This document shows, one piece after another, positions 21,570 through 32,862 of a DNA stretch of 64,000 nucleotides. Numbering within the stretch: the stretch's first letter is position 1; each line of letters begins with the position of its first letter. The notes beneath the pieces are model-generated. The model saw only the letters and a list, made by a program, of their open reading frames with translations, was not told where the DNA came from and made no database searches. The translations under genes were made by a program, and so were the position numbers. Origin of the DNA: Staphylotrichum longicolle (Eukaryota > Ascomycota > Sordariomycetes > Sordariales > Chaetomiaceae); assembly GCA_019096155.1 (NCBI GenBank), contig JAHCVI010000001.1:10912001-10976000 (forward strand), in the 5' to 3' direction.

Positions 21570-24268
21570 ATGGCGGCCCAGTCGACGCTGCGGCACACCC
21601 CCGCCGAGGAGGTCATCGCCGCCCTCATCGACAAATACACCGACCTCATCCGTACCAAGTTGCGCAGCACCTCGCGGACCACCCGTCTCCTGGCCACTGT
21701 CGCCCTCGCCACCTCCATCATCCTCGCCGGCGAGGGCGCCCGTCGACGATGGAAGCGCAAGCGCGAAGAAAGAGAGGAGGGTCGCAAACTGGTGCGCAGC
21801 AACTCGTGGCTGCACAATAAGGATGGCTCTCGCACCATTTACGTGCCCTACAAGGCTCGCGACCGCACCGCCAAGGTGGTTATCCACACCACCAAGAACC
21901 TCACCTTCCAGGCCCACCGCCGCCTCTTCCTGGATCCTCCTAAGCGGTCCGGCCTCCCCGCGGGGCACGTTCCGCCGACCCAGACCAAGCCCGGTATGAA
22001 CTTGGCTTTCCTCCATCAGTTTCTTAGTCTGATGCACATCGCCGTGCCCCGGTGGAACAGCAAGGAGGCAGTCCTGCTGCTGAGCCACGGCGCCTTTCTG
22101 ATGCTGCGCACCTACATGTCGCTGGTGGTCGCCCGTCTCGACGGCGAGATTGTGCGCGATCTGATCGCCGGCAACGGCAAGATTTTTGTGTGGGGGTTGG
22201 CCAAGTGGTGTGGATTCGGCGGCTTCGCCGCCTACACCAACGCCATGATCAAGTTCCTCGAACGCAAGGTGTCCATCGCCTTCCGTACCCGCCTGACTCG
22301 GTACATCCACGATTTGTACCTGAACGACAACCTCAACTACTACAAGCTTCTCAACCTTGATGGTGGCCTGGGACAGCAAGCGGACCAGTTCATCACTCAC
22401 GATCTGGCTCAGTTCTGCGATGCCGCTGCGAACCTCTACTCGTCGCTCGGAAAACCCGTCGTGGACATGTGCGTCTTCAACTACCAGCTCTACCGGTCGC
22501 TTGGCCCCTTGGCGTTTGTCGCCTTGCTCGCCAACTATAGTCTTACCAGCAGACTCCTGAAGAGGCTCTCACCTAGTTTCGGCAAGATGAAGGCCGGCGA
22601 AACCAAGAGAGAAGGGGCTTTCCGCGCCCTGCACGCACGTCTCATTGCCAACGCCGAGGAGATTGCCTTCTATCGTGGCTCGGAAACGGAGAAAGGGTTC
22701 CTCAACGATCAGTTCGAGTCACTCAGGACATACATGGATAGGTTCTATCTCACTCGGATACGGTACAACATGCTGGAAGACTTTATCCTCAAGTACAGCT
22801 GGAGCGCCTACGGCTACCTCTTGTCATCGCTCCCCGTCTTCCTGCCGACCTGGGGCGGACTTGGCGGGCTGTCGGAGCAAGTTGAGCACACCGCCAAGGG
22901 CGGCCGCGAGCGCTCCCGCATGAAGGACTTCGTCACCAACAAGCGCCTGATGCTGTCCCTCTCAGAAGCCGGCGGACGCGTCATGTACGCGATCAAGGAC
23001 CTCGGCGCGCTGGCCGGCCACACCAGCCGCGTCTTCACGCTCATTGCCGCCTTGCACAGGGTTCATGCTCACGAGTACCCTGCGCCTAAACATAAGAGGC
23101 CTGAGCGGTACTCGCTGGCGGACGTCAAGGGCACCAGGCAACACAATTATGACGGCGTACGGCTGGAGAACGTCCCCATCGTCAGCCCTGCGTTCTGGCC
23201 CAAGGGCGGCAATGAGCTGATCCCGATGCTTTCCATGATCGTCTGCCGCGGCGACCACCTCCTGATCTCGGGACCAAACGGCGTCGGCAAGAGCGCCATC
23301 GCCCGGATAGTCGCCGGGCTCTGGCCCGTCTACGAGGGCCTGGTCAGCCGTCCAAGCTCCACTGGCCAGGACGGCATCATGTTCCTCCCCCAGCGACCCT
23401 ACCTCAGCATCGGCACCCTTCGCGACCAGGTCATCTACCCCGATGGCGAGGCCGACATGAGCGAGAAGTGGAAGTCGGACAGGGACCTCCAGGCGGTGCT
23501 CGACCTCGCCCGTCTGGGCTACCTGCCCGAGCGCGAGGGCGGCTGGGACACGCGCAAGGAGTGGAAGGACGTGCTCAGCGGGGGCGAGAAGCAGCGCATG
23601 GCGATTGCCAGGCTGCTCTACCACGAGCCGCAGTTTGCTTTTATCGACGAGGGCACCAGCGCCGTCTCGAGCGACGTCGAGGGGCTGCTCTACGACACGT
23701 GCAAGGAAAGGGGAATCAGTAAGTTCACAACCCCCTCTGTCATTTTTCCCCCCTCCACCTCGTTGCCAAACCGCTAACCTTTCTGACTCGCCAAGCCCTC
23801 ATCACCATCTCCACCCGCGCCTCCCTGAAGAAATACCACAAGTACAACCTCGTCCTCGGCCTCGGCGAGGACGGCAACGAGTGGGAGTTCCAGGGGATCG
23901 GCACCGAGACGGAAAAGATGCACGCCCGCCGCGAGCTCGAGATCCTCCAGGACAAGCTCGAGCAGGTCGAGTCGTGGAAGGCGCGCCACGCCGAGATTGA
24001 GCGCGAGCTCGCCAAGGTGTGGGTCGCCGGCGGCGGCGAGCTGCCGCTTGAGGACGCTCCCGAGGATGGCGGTGCTGCTGCTCCTGCTGCTGCTGTTGAG
24101 GAAGGGGTTGCTCGCGAGGAGGATGAGGAGCGGGGTGGTGGCGAGACGGAGGCCGAGGAGACGCATGACGAGGCCGATTATCAGGAGGCCCAGGAGGAGA
24201 TGGCGGATGAGACGGAGACGGAGACGGAGGAAGGCGAGGCCGCTCAGGGGTCCGGTGTTATTGTATGA
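21570..24268 (+). CDS. peroxisomal ABC half-transporter, ABCD/ALDP family
   Basis: Two exons (21570-23718, 23796-24268; GTAAGT donor, CTAAC branch, CCAAG acceptor) encode 873 aa. The ABCD N-terminal membrane domain includes the family's EAA-like motif NAEEIAFYRGSETEKGFL. The nucleotide-binding domain has Walker A GPNGVGKSA (568-576), signature LSGGEKQRMAIAR (from 669) and Walker B FAFIDEGTSAV (689 on). The H-loop position reads ITISTRAS, with Thr723 where His is usual. The intron falls just before this motif. A coiled coil and an acidic Glu/Ala/Thr-rich tail of about 100 residues follow. The family imports long-chain acyl-CoA into peroxisomes as Pxa1-Pxa2 heterodimers; length and N-terminus suggest the Pxa1 partner, but I am not certain which. 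Confidence 0.93.
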
Positions 24269-25851
24269 GTGTAGTTTTGTTTTTGAGTGGGTGGCCCTTT
24301 ATGGTGGTTGTATTTTGACTTTGGACAGCGTGTTGGGACATAGTCTTTGGCTGCGGGGTTTGGGCCCCTTGGGCCTGGGCCAGTGAAGGAGCGGTTTGGA
24401 AATCAAGTCTTTGTTTGTGCATAGAGATGCTCCACGGATCTTGTGTGTATGGTTTTCTCGAGACTTAAACCACATAAGGGAGCGGTTTCGCTATCCTGGT
24501 CAGATTGCGTGTCCTCGATCTACAACACACAGTAGAACAACCCTTTAACAGATCCGATCTCCTTGGCCATGAATCTACATGTGTAACAGGCCACTCTGAC
24601 CACGGCTCCATAATTTTACTCACGATGCCGATCTACTTGACCTGCTATTCAATGATGCCATCATCTAGAACTCAGAACTGAAGAAGACGAGATTTGAAAA
24701 GATAATACCAACTCTCACCTAGAGCATTCTTTTCCCCCTTTCGGTAAGAGTTGTCTGAATGAGGGACCAAAATACGTGATCGAGAAAAAGTCACTATGTA
24801 CTGTGTATAGCTCAATCTCTTACAATTCACATACTGTAGGTGAGGAACATAGTTTGTACATCCAAGGGAAGGTTTTATCAACAGTCAAACTTCATCCGCC
24901 ACCTCGCCCACGGGTGAAGCCCTCCGAAATCCTTTTCCCTTCTTCTCCTCTATCACGAGTACAATAAACACATTCGTCGGGCTTTCCCGCGGCACTGAAC
25001 CACCAAACTTCATCCTAACCTCCCTTCGAACCCGGAAGGACACAAAAATACAAGAATGTCAACCCCAGGATGGCGCCCTGGACTTACAAAACGAAACTGC
25101 TCCACGCTACCGACCACCACAAGACCAGATGAAGGAATCAGTAGAACCAGAGATTTACCAAATCGGGTTCAACACTCAATTCACCCCATCCCCTGTTAAG
25201 CCTGCTAAGTAAAGATAGATCGGACTTTGCAACATATGCAGCAACACTAAAACAATGCCCTTTAAAAATACCATGCTCATCCCAAGCAAGAAAAACAAGA
25301 AAGGAAATCAAACACCGACCCCACCAAAGCACAAGTTACCTGAGAAACACACTGCCGAGTGCCTAGGTTAATCCCATCCCATGAAACCCCACCGCACCCC
25401 ATATCACAAAAAACCCAAGTGCACCAGACCCAGCCCAGCCCAATCCAACCCAACCCATTCAGCTGAAAGAAAGAACAAAAGCAACCGGTAACGAAAACCC
25501 AACCCCTATCCAAAACCGGTCTGGCACCAGCAGGAAACGCCAAAGAACCCTTCATCTTTCAACCAAGCACAAAAACGCAATTATGTTGAACCAAAACCCG
25601 CCGCACCCATTTTTTTAGTCCCGCCTCGTAGACAAGAAGGCCGGTTGATAAATGGGATGGGGTATATATATGTAGCACGGGTAGGTAAGGTAAGGTGAGG
25701 TAAGGTAAGGAGGTAGGCATTGGGTATCCCAGCAGAAAAAATCACGAAGAGCAAGACGAAGACGAAGAAGAAGAAGAGGAAGAAGCGTAGTAAAGATACA
25801 CAGAAGCGAGAACCCGTGCAGGAGGCGGTTTCATGCAAAGGTGGTCCGGTT
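24269..25851. other. convergent intergenic region, relatively AT-rich
   Basis: The 3' flanks of the ABCD gene (+) and adenylate cyclase (-) meet here. The stretch is visibly richer in A+T than its surroundings and has no supportable exon. It holds a GGTAA simple repeat at 25680-25716 and a GAAGAC/GAAGAA purine tract near 25750. Confidence 0.55.
25680..25716. repeat. GGTAA pentanucleotide repeat
   Basis: Imperfect GGTAA/GGTGA units in the presumed 3' UTR of adenylate cyclase. Confidence 0.8.
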
Positions 25852-28800
25852 TCAGTAGGGCGCTGACTCGGGCGTGTTCACCCCTGACCCGGCCGAGGCC
25901 GAGCCAAAGTTTGACGGCGGCGGCTGTGGGATCGTCACATGCAGGCCATTGAGCTGTGGCGCAGGCGCGGGTGTTGATACCGCGGCAGCGGCGGTGGTGG
26001 TGGTGGAGATGGCGGGCGCGTCACCCACGCCGTCAAGGGGCCCGAAGCGGGCCTCGTACTTTTGCAGGAGGGCGAGGCGCTCGGTGAGGGCATCCAGGAC
26101 CTCGGACATTGGCGCGCGTAAATCGTTGAGCTGCCTGACGGGATTGTCGGCGAGGACGAGGTGGCGGACGGCGAGGGTCGAGATGCATGTCTATGTTCTC
26201 TGGGTCAGCTTGTCTGCTCTTGGATTTCGTTCTGATGCCGATGGAACCTACCTCGATCCGGCTAACCTGGTGCTCCATAAAGTTTACCAGGAACCGTTCT
26301 GTCACCTCTCCACCCCGCTGCTTCATGCGCTCCATCAGCTCCGTCTCGGGCGGCTGCAGGCCGCGTCCACCCTCGTCCTCTAGTGTGCTACACAGCATCT
26401 CAAGCCGGAGCGCCACGTGCCAGAGGCTCCAAATGTCCTCTGGGTTGATCGCCAGCTGACTGTCCGGGCTGAGCATGGCGGGCTTGTCGGCTGTCGACTG
26501 CGCGCGCTCGTGTAGATTGTGCTGGTCGATGCGGCCCGCGAGCACGTGCGGGTAAAGCGAGTAGATGTACTCTGGGTTTTCGAGGCCCTTGAGCTTCTTC
26601 TCGCCCATGTCTTTGACTTCGAAACCCTGACTGCTGAGGGAGCGGAGCTCATTGCGGATGGCGCGGGCAAAAACGTCGTCGTCGAAGCTGTCTTCGGTTG
26701 GGGCGGTCGATTCTTGGTACGTCTCGAGGCAGCGCTGGATTTCCATGATGAAGTCGGACGACACGGTGATCTGTCCACCGTCGGCGCACGCCGAGATACG
26801 GCTTGCCTTGTTGACCATCGGTCCATAGTAGTCCATACGCCGAGTGACCGGATCCGGTTCGGCGAGCGGCTCGCCCCAGTGGATGCCCATCCGCACCGAC
26901 AACCCCCTAAAGATAAGCTTGTTGTCCCTGTCGAACGTCGGTTGGCAGCTGACTGAGTTGAGCATCTCGTTGGGCCAGTTGACCGTCAGCAGCTGTGTTT
27001 GGACGGCGAAACACCACAAAAGCGCCGATGTGGCGGTTGGGAAGGACACCATGAAGGCGTCACCTTCCGTCTTGACTTCGAACCCGCCGATGCGTCTAAG
27101 CTGCCGGCGCATCACCTCGTTGTGCAGCTTGATGGCCGACCTCATGGCCTCCGGATACGTCTCCCACAGTTGTGTCGAGTTCTTGATGTCTGTAAAGACG
27201 ATTGCGATCATGCCTGTCGGAGCAGGCACCTCGGCCTCGAGGCGTTGCAATGTGGAATCGAGCGGGCCTTCAGCCTTGGCCTTCCTGACTCTGCGCGTCG
27301 CAACCGGGAGACCGGTCTCGTCCTGGGGGAAATTGAACCACGACATGCTTTGTCCCCTGTGCATGCGCGAACGCTCGCGGCGTCGTTTGAGATCTGCCAC
27401 GCTGAGCATCATCACCATGATCTTCTCCTTGGAGCCGTACGCCATGGCGAGATCGCGGATCTTCTGCGCCGCCCGCATCAGGTCGCCCCGAACGGAGCGG
27501 GCAACGTCGACCACGAGCTCCGGCGTCAGATATTCCCACACTTCTCTCGTGGCTATCAGAATTGTCTCGTCCTGGTCTCCTATCGTATGGTGCTTGATAT
27601 GCGGCGCCGCCTGCACTGCGGGCATCAGGTCCACGTAACCAAAGGCGCGAGAGACGGCAAGGAGCTCGTTCAGGCGTCCTTGGCGCGAGACCCAGCCGCC
27701 CGCATCCCGGATGCGCGAGCGTTCAGGGGGGTCCGCGGGATCGTGCTTCTTGGTCAACATCTTGGACTGGCCGTCGGTCTGAATCAGCATGGCTTGCACG
27801 TCGCCCACGTTGGCGACGTAGAGCTCTTGCTCATCGAGGTAGACGATGGTGGCGACACCGCCCGAGTTGAGGTCCTCTTTGCTCAGAACGAGCGGAACTT
27901 GGGATCCGCGGTGCGCCATGAGCGGCCTCTCTTCTGTGTGTTGGATGGGCGCGGTGACCAGGTCCTTATTGAGTGCCAGGAAAGCGCGCCTCAGAGCATC
28001 CTCGGCAGTCTCGCCCTGTTTGGTCTTCAGCTCTCTCAGTTCATGGGCGAAGAATTGGCCAAAGTTCTCATGGAGATACTTGGCGATCTTGGAGCCGCCG
28101 CTGCTGGATGCCTGGCCATCAAACAAGCCCAAGAGAGTCTCCGACTCGGAGGAGTTGAACCTGGGGACGACGAGGTCGATGGTAGACAGGTGCTCGTTCT
28201 TGCCGAGCGTGTCGGCCATGCCGTAAGGCATGTATCCCGCCAGGGAGCTGGATGTTCGGACACGGCGATCTTCGCTCTGGTCGGGGATGCTCGGCTGTGT
28301 GAGAGTCACGTCTATCAGACCCAAGACGCGGAGATTGAGGAGACGGTTGAAATCAGTGTACTGCTCGCGGTTCTGCGCAACCACGCCGGGGTAGGTCTGT
28401 TTGATCTCCAGTCGTCTGTTGCCGGAGAGGTTGAGATACCTCAGGTTGGGGTTGAGATTCCAGTTCCAGTCGTAGGGGACATTTGCAATGTTGTACTTGA
28501 GCGAGTTGCTACCGCAATCCAACACGGCGAGCCTCCTCGCCCGAGAAATGTCTGCCGGAAGGTTGGTGAACTTGTTGTTGTTGATGTGAAGCGTTTGTAA
28601 AAGAGAGTAATCCTCCAAGTCATCGGCCGGCAGACTTGTCAGTTCGTTGCCCGAGAGGTACAACTCCGTCAGTTGCGGCCAGCTCTTGATTGACCGCTGC
28701 GGCATATCGCTCAGCTCGTTGTACGAGAGATTGAGGACGCGAAGCTCGGAAAGAAGCGTGATTTGGTCGAACACATCGTCGTCCAACTGGTTGTCGGCGA

Positions 28801-31800
28801 GATACAGGTTCCGGAGTGAACCGGCAAACGTGTTGGTCAGGAGAGCTGTAAGACCCGAGTCTTTCCTGAAACCCGGTCCCAGAGGCGTTGTGCTGCCCTG
28901 TGTGCTGCGTGAGACTACGGACGTTTTCCGACCGCCCTTCCCATACAGCGAGACCATGGAGCCCTTCCTATCAGCACCCCCGGGGACCGGCGACGGGCCG
29001 ACGCTGAGAAGCGTGCTCGAAGCCTGGCTTGGTCGCCTGGAAGCATCGCCGTTGAGCTCCTCGACGCTCGGCATTGGAGAGAGAGCGCGCGTTGTACCGG
29101 ACAGCTTGCTGTTGAGTGAGCTTGATGTGCTCCCGCCATCATCTGGGGGCTGGGGAGCTCGGGACGCGTGTTTCGGAAAGTGCTCCAAAATGTTGGAGGA
29201 TGCGTTCAGCGTGTCCAGCTTGTTGGCCCACCATAGCTCCATAGGAAGTTTGCGGAGATTATTTCCGCGGACGTCCAGCACCCGCAGCTCGGTGAGACAC
29301 CCAACCTCGCAAGGCAGCTGGCGCACTGAGTTGTGCGCTATGCTGAAGTGCTCGAGCTTCCTGAGGTTGCCGATTTGGCTGGGCAATGAGACGAAATAGT
29401 TCCTGTCGAGAACCAGCGATTCAAGACTCGGCACGTTGTTGAACGTCTCATCGATGCTGGCCACTTGAGCGTTGGACAGGTTGAGAAGCTTCAGTGTCGG
29501 AACAGGTGACCTGATCTCGAACTTGGTGACGGGGTTGGAGTTGAGCTTCAGGCTCCGTAATCTCTCGAACGAGCCCACGAACTGGGAGACAGAGTTGTGG
29601 TCGGCGGTGAGGATTTCCAGTTTCGGAAGCTGTGCAATCACGTCAATGCTCGTTATCATGTTGTACTTGATATCGAGCTCGCGAAGATTGCTCAAGTTCT
29701 TCAACGACGCCGGGAATGCCCCTGCCAGTCGATTGTTAGTGATGACAAACTTCTCCAGGCTCCTCAAAGCCCCGATGGTGTCTGGCAAGTCGCTGATGAG
29801 GTTGAAGCTGAGGTCCAAGTCGACGAGGCTTTCCAGGCCACAGAGGAATGCGGGGAACTTCTCCAGGAAATTCGAGGAGATGTTTAGTGTGCGCAACATG
29901 GAATAGGCTCCAAAGTAGGACGGCAGGTGGTTGAGGCGATTGTTGGCCAAGTTGAGCTTGAGCAACCCGACGATGCTGCCAAGGTCAGCGTGGTCAAGCT
30001 GCTCTAGGCGGTTGTTTGATACGTCCAGGAATGTCAGCTTGTTGGCCCAGCTCAAGCTTGGCGGCAGTTTCCGAGCCTCGTTGTTCGTGTATTTGATGTC
30101 GCGCAGACTGGTGCAGGACTGGATGAAGTCCCGCGGTACGTCGAGGGACAGGTTCCTCGACAGGTTCAGGGAGATGATCTCGGCAGCTCTCGAGTAGAGT
30201 ATGACTGGGATTGCGCCCAGATTGCGCCCAGACATGTCGACGTGAGTATACTTTTGCATCCGACCGAAGCCCACGTCGTGCGCGGTCGAGTGGAAGCTGC
30301 TCTCTCGCGCCGACAGGAACATGAAACGGCACAGGTAGCTGTTGTCCTCGCGGCCAATGTCTTCTATCCTGTCGCGATCCTCGTATCCAACTTGTTGAAG
30401 CAGCCGCTTCTGCATCAGCAATGGGCGTTCGACAGGGCTCAGCACCCTGATCAGATCGTGCTTCTTCAAAACGATGTTGTAGTTCTCCATCCCGTCTATT
30501 ACGTACGATTTCTTGACGATCTGGGAGATGAGATCCGAGACCGTCGCGTCCAGCGCCATCTGTAGAGTGGCAAAGGTGCCATCAGCCCTGAACACGCGGA
30601 TGCAGTAGTTGATCAGTTTCTCCTCGGGCCTCGGCGGGCTCCCAATGTCGTCGGCTTCTGGCACATGGGCCGAGACGTCGTCCCCACGACGGACTGCCCA
30701 GCTGTCTGGTGCGTTCCAGGCGCCGCTCGGGTCGGTGGGTTGGATGGGAAGCTTGTCGAAATCGATGTCGTTCAGAAAGTCCGGGTCCATGGGCGTCAGG
30801 GGCAACGGCCTGCTGAGGATTCCCTCCATGTCATTGAGGTTCGTGTCGAGGTGGAACATGGTGCCCCCGCCATCCTGCCTGTCGGTAGGGCCAATGTTCT
30901 CGTCGATATCGTCTTGCTGTTTGATTGTACGGGTCTTTTTGGACGAGAACGGGAATTTGTTGTTGAAGGTCGCGCCACGCACATATCCGGGGCGCAGTCC
31001 GTAGGCGTCACGGGCGTCGGGCGTGCCCGGCCATTCCGCTCCTTGGGGCGGTTGCCCTTCGCCAAAGGGGAACTCTTGTCTGGGCGGCCGCGGTTGGAGA
31101 GACTGGGTGGATGTGGGGAGCTTCCTCAAGTCGGCCGGCTCGTCCTTCTCCCTCCTCCCACGCAGGCGACCGAGAAAGCGCCGTTTGTGGTGGTGCCCTG
31201 GAGATGTCTGTCCATCGGCACTGGGGTGCTTTGAGCTCCAGTAGCTGCTGCTCGCGCTCGGTGCAGGGCTCTGGGCGCGCGACTTCGTGGCATACATGGC
31301 GGTCGACCCGCTGCGCTCCTTCAGCGGGACAGCGGTAGAGTCCTCCCTGCTGATGGAGGGGCGCAGCGACCTCGGATCTTCGTTGCTCTTGTTGTGTCTG
31401 TGAGTGTGGCCGGGCAGGTGGACGATCGAGTGGCCAGACCGCCCCGAGCCAGACGTTTTGGGGGGGTTCTGCGAGGAGCCTTCGGTGATGTAGCGGTCGC
31501 GGTCGGGGCCACTAAGGATGTCTCGGACGGGTGCTTCCCCGTATCGCGCAATGTCCTAGGTGATCGCGCTCAGAGTCAGAGGGCGCATGGTGTTTTGAAT
31601 GGGGATTGAAAGAAGACCAAAAGAAGACCATGGGCGGATGGTTGCAGGCAGGGAAGCATGGGGTAATTGACAGGGCAAAATGCCAAAAGCAGAAAAGGGG
31701 AAGGATATAGTTCCGGGGCTAATGTGAGTTGTGGGGTCAGAGCACCTACGTCGGCTTCTTGGTACAAAAACGGTACGACTTCCGGGGCCGGCACTGGAGT

Positions 31801-32862
31801 GCGCGGGCGCGACGACGGGGAGCCGTCCCTGCCATGGTCAGTAGCATTAGAGTAATTGCGGTCCCGGTGCGGGCGGTTGTAGCTGTAGGAATGCGAGCGG
31901 TGCTCCTTGCCGGCGCCGGGGTGTGCGAGGCTGGTCTCGGACGAGTCTCTCCCCGGAAACTCTTCGCCAAAAAAGCCCTGGAGCTTCCGGATGCCTCCTC
32001 TTGGCCCGCTGGCTCTTGATCCTTGGCTGCTTGCCGTGGTTGCGATGCTCGCGATCGACGGCCGCCTCTCGTCGGTAAAGTATGCGGCGTCGGGCGACTC
32101 GGTGCTGCCAGCAGGGGTGGCTCGGCTGATTGAAGTCCGGAGGCCGGGGGACAGCTGGGAGCTGAGGGACAGGTTATCGGTCGAGTCGTTGTAGAAGGTC
32201 GTCGGGATGGGGTCGGCAGCGGGTGCCGGAGCGGTGCTGCTGCCGCCGGCGGTCATCCAGGGCGCGATCTGGCCGAGGGACCCCCGGGACGGGTTCGACT
32301 GCTGGACCCGCGACGACCGGCCGCCGGCGGGGTCGAGAATGGCTAGATCGCGGCGGTAATCGAACAGGTCGCTGATGGAGTGCTCGCGCACCGAGGTGTT
32401 GGAGTTTGGCGAGGCGGGGGACAAGGCGAGGCGCGAGCCGTTGGTGGGTGAGACCTGGCCTTCGGATTCCTTGACGGAGCTGCTGTGGGCGGCGCCGGTA
32501 CAGGCCTCGCATCAGTGCGCGTTCATCATCATTTGGCAAGGTCAGGGTGGAGGTGGCAAAGAAGCGGCAGCAAAACAAGCGCATCCGGAATTGCAGACAG
32601 CCGAGCTGATGGCGGAGATGGCTACTCACCTCGCAAGATTACCGCCGGCGCTGTCGTCCATCTTGAGGCGCGACGGGGCCGCTCGTCGCGATGCATGCGG
32701 GGCGAACCTGGACGAGGCATTGCTCCCTGCGCCTGCAGCGTTGGGGGCGGACGGGGTCGTGGGCGTCAAAGGCAGCGGCTTCACCGTGACGCTGGATCTC
32801 GCGCTGTCGGTGCTGGAGCCCGTCAGGGAGCTAAAGCGGGAGGTGTCGTCGGCCCGGGGCAT
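25852..32862 (-). CDS. cyr1: adenylate cyclase (LRR/PP2C-like/class III cyclase)
   Basis: Four exons (32862-32630, 32482-31750, 31555-26252, 26190-25852) join in consistent phase to 2202 aa, close to Neurospora CR-1. In order: a Ser/Pro-rich N-terminus, a Ras-association domain (about 634-725), some twenty leucine-rich repeats (about 760-1400), a PP2C-like domain (about 1444-1720) and a class III cyclase domain. The cyclase starts near 1770 with GMIAIVFTDIKNST and includes the KTEGDAFMVSF metal site. A C-terminal segment follows with an Ala/Pro-rich end. It makes cAMP from ATP downstream of Ras and heterotrimeric G proteins at the membrane, feeding PKA control of growth, carbon response and development. 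The PP2C-like domain lacks key metal ligands. The start ATG (MPRADDTSRFSS) is chosen because the next conserved peptide lies directly behind it. Confidence 0.95.

Noticed and set aside
21093..22400. 435-codon open frame on the minus strand
   Set aside because: Antisense to the ABCD transporter and its promoter; composition is typical of shadow frames.
24269..25851. AT-richer stretch considered as RIP-mutated repeat remnant
   Set aside because: No internal duplication or decayed transposon frame is visible and the shift in composition is modest; 3' UTR sequence explains it.
26999..28600. 533-codon open frame on the plus strand
   Set aside because: Fully antisense to adenylate cyclase, which has clear domain content on the other strand.
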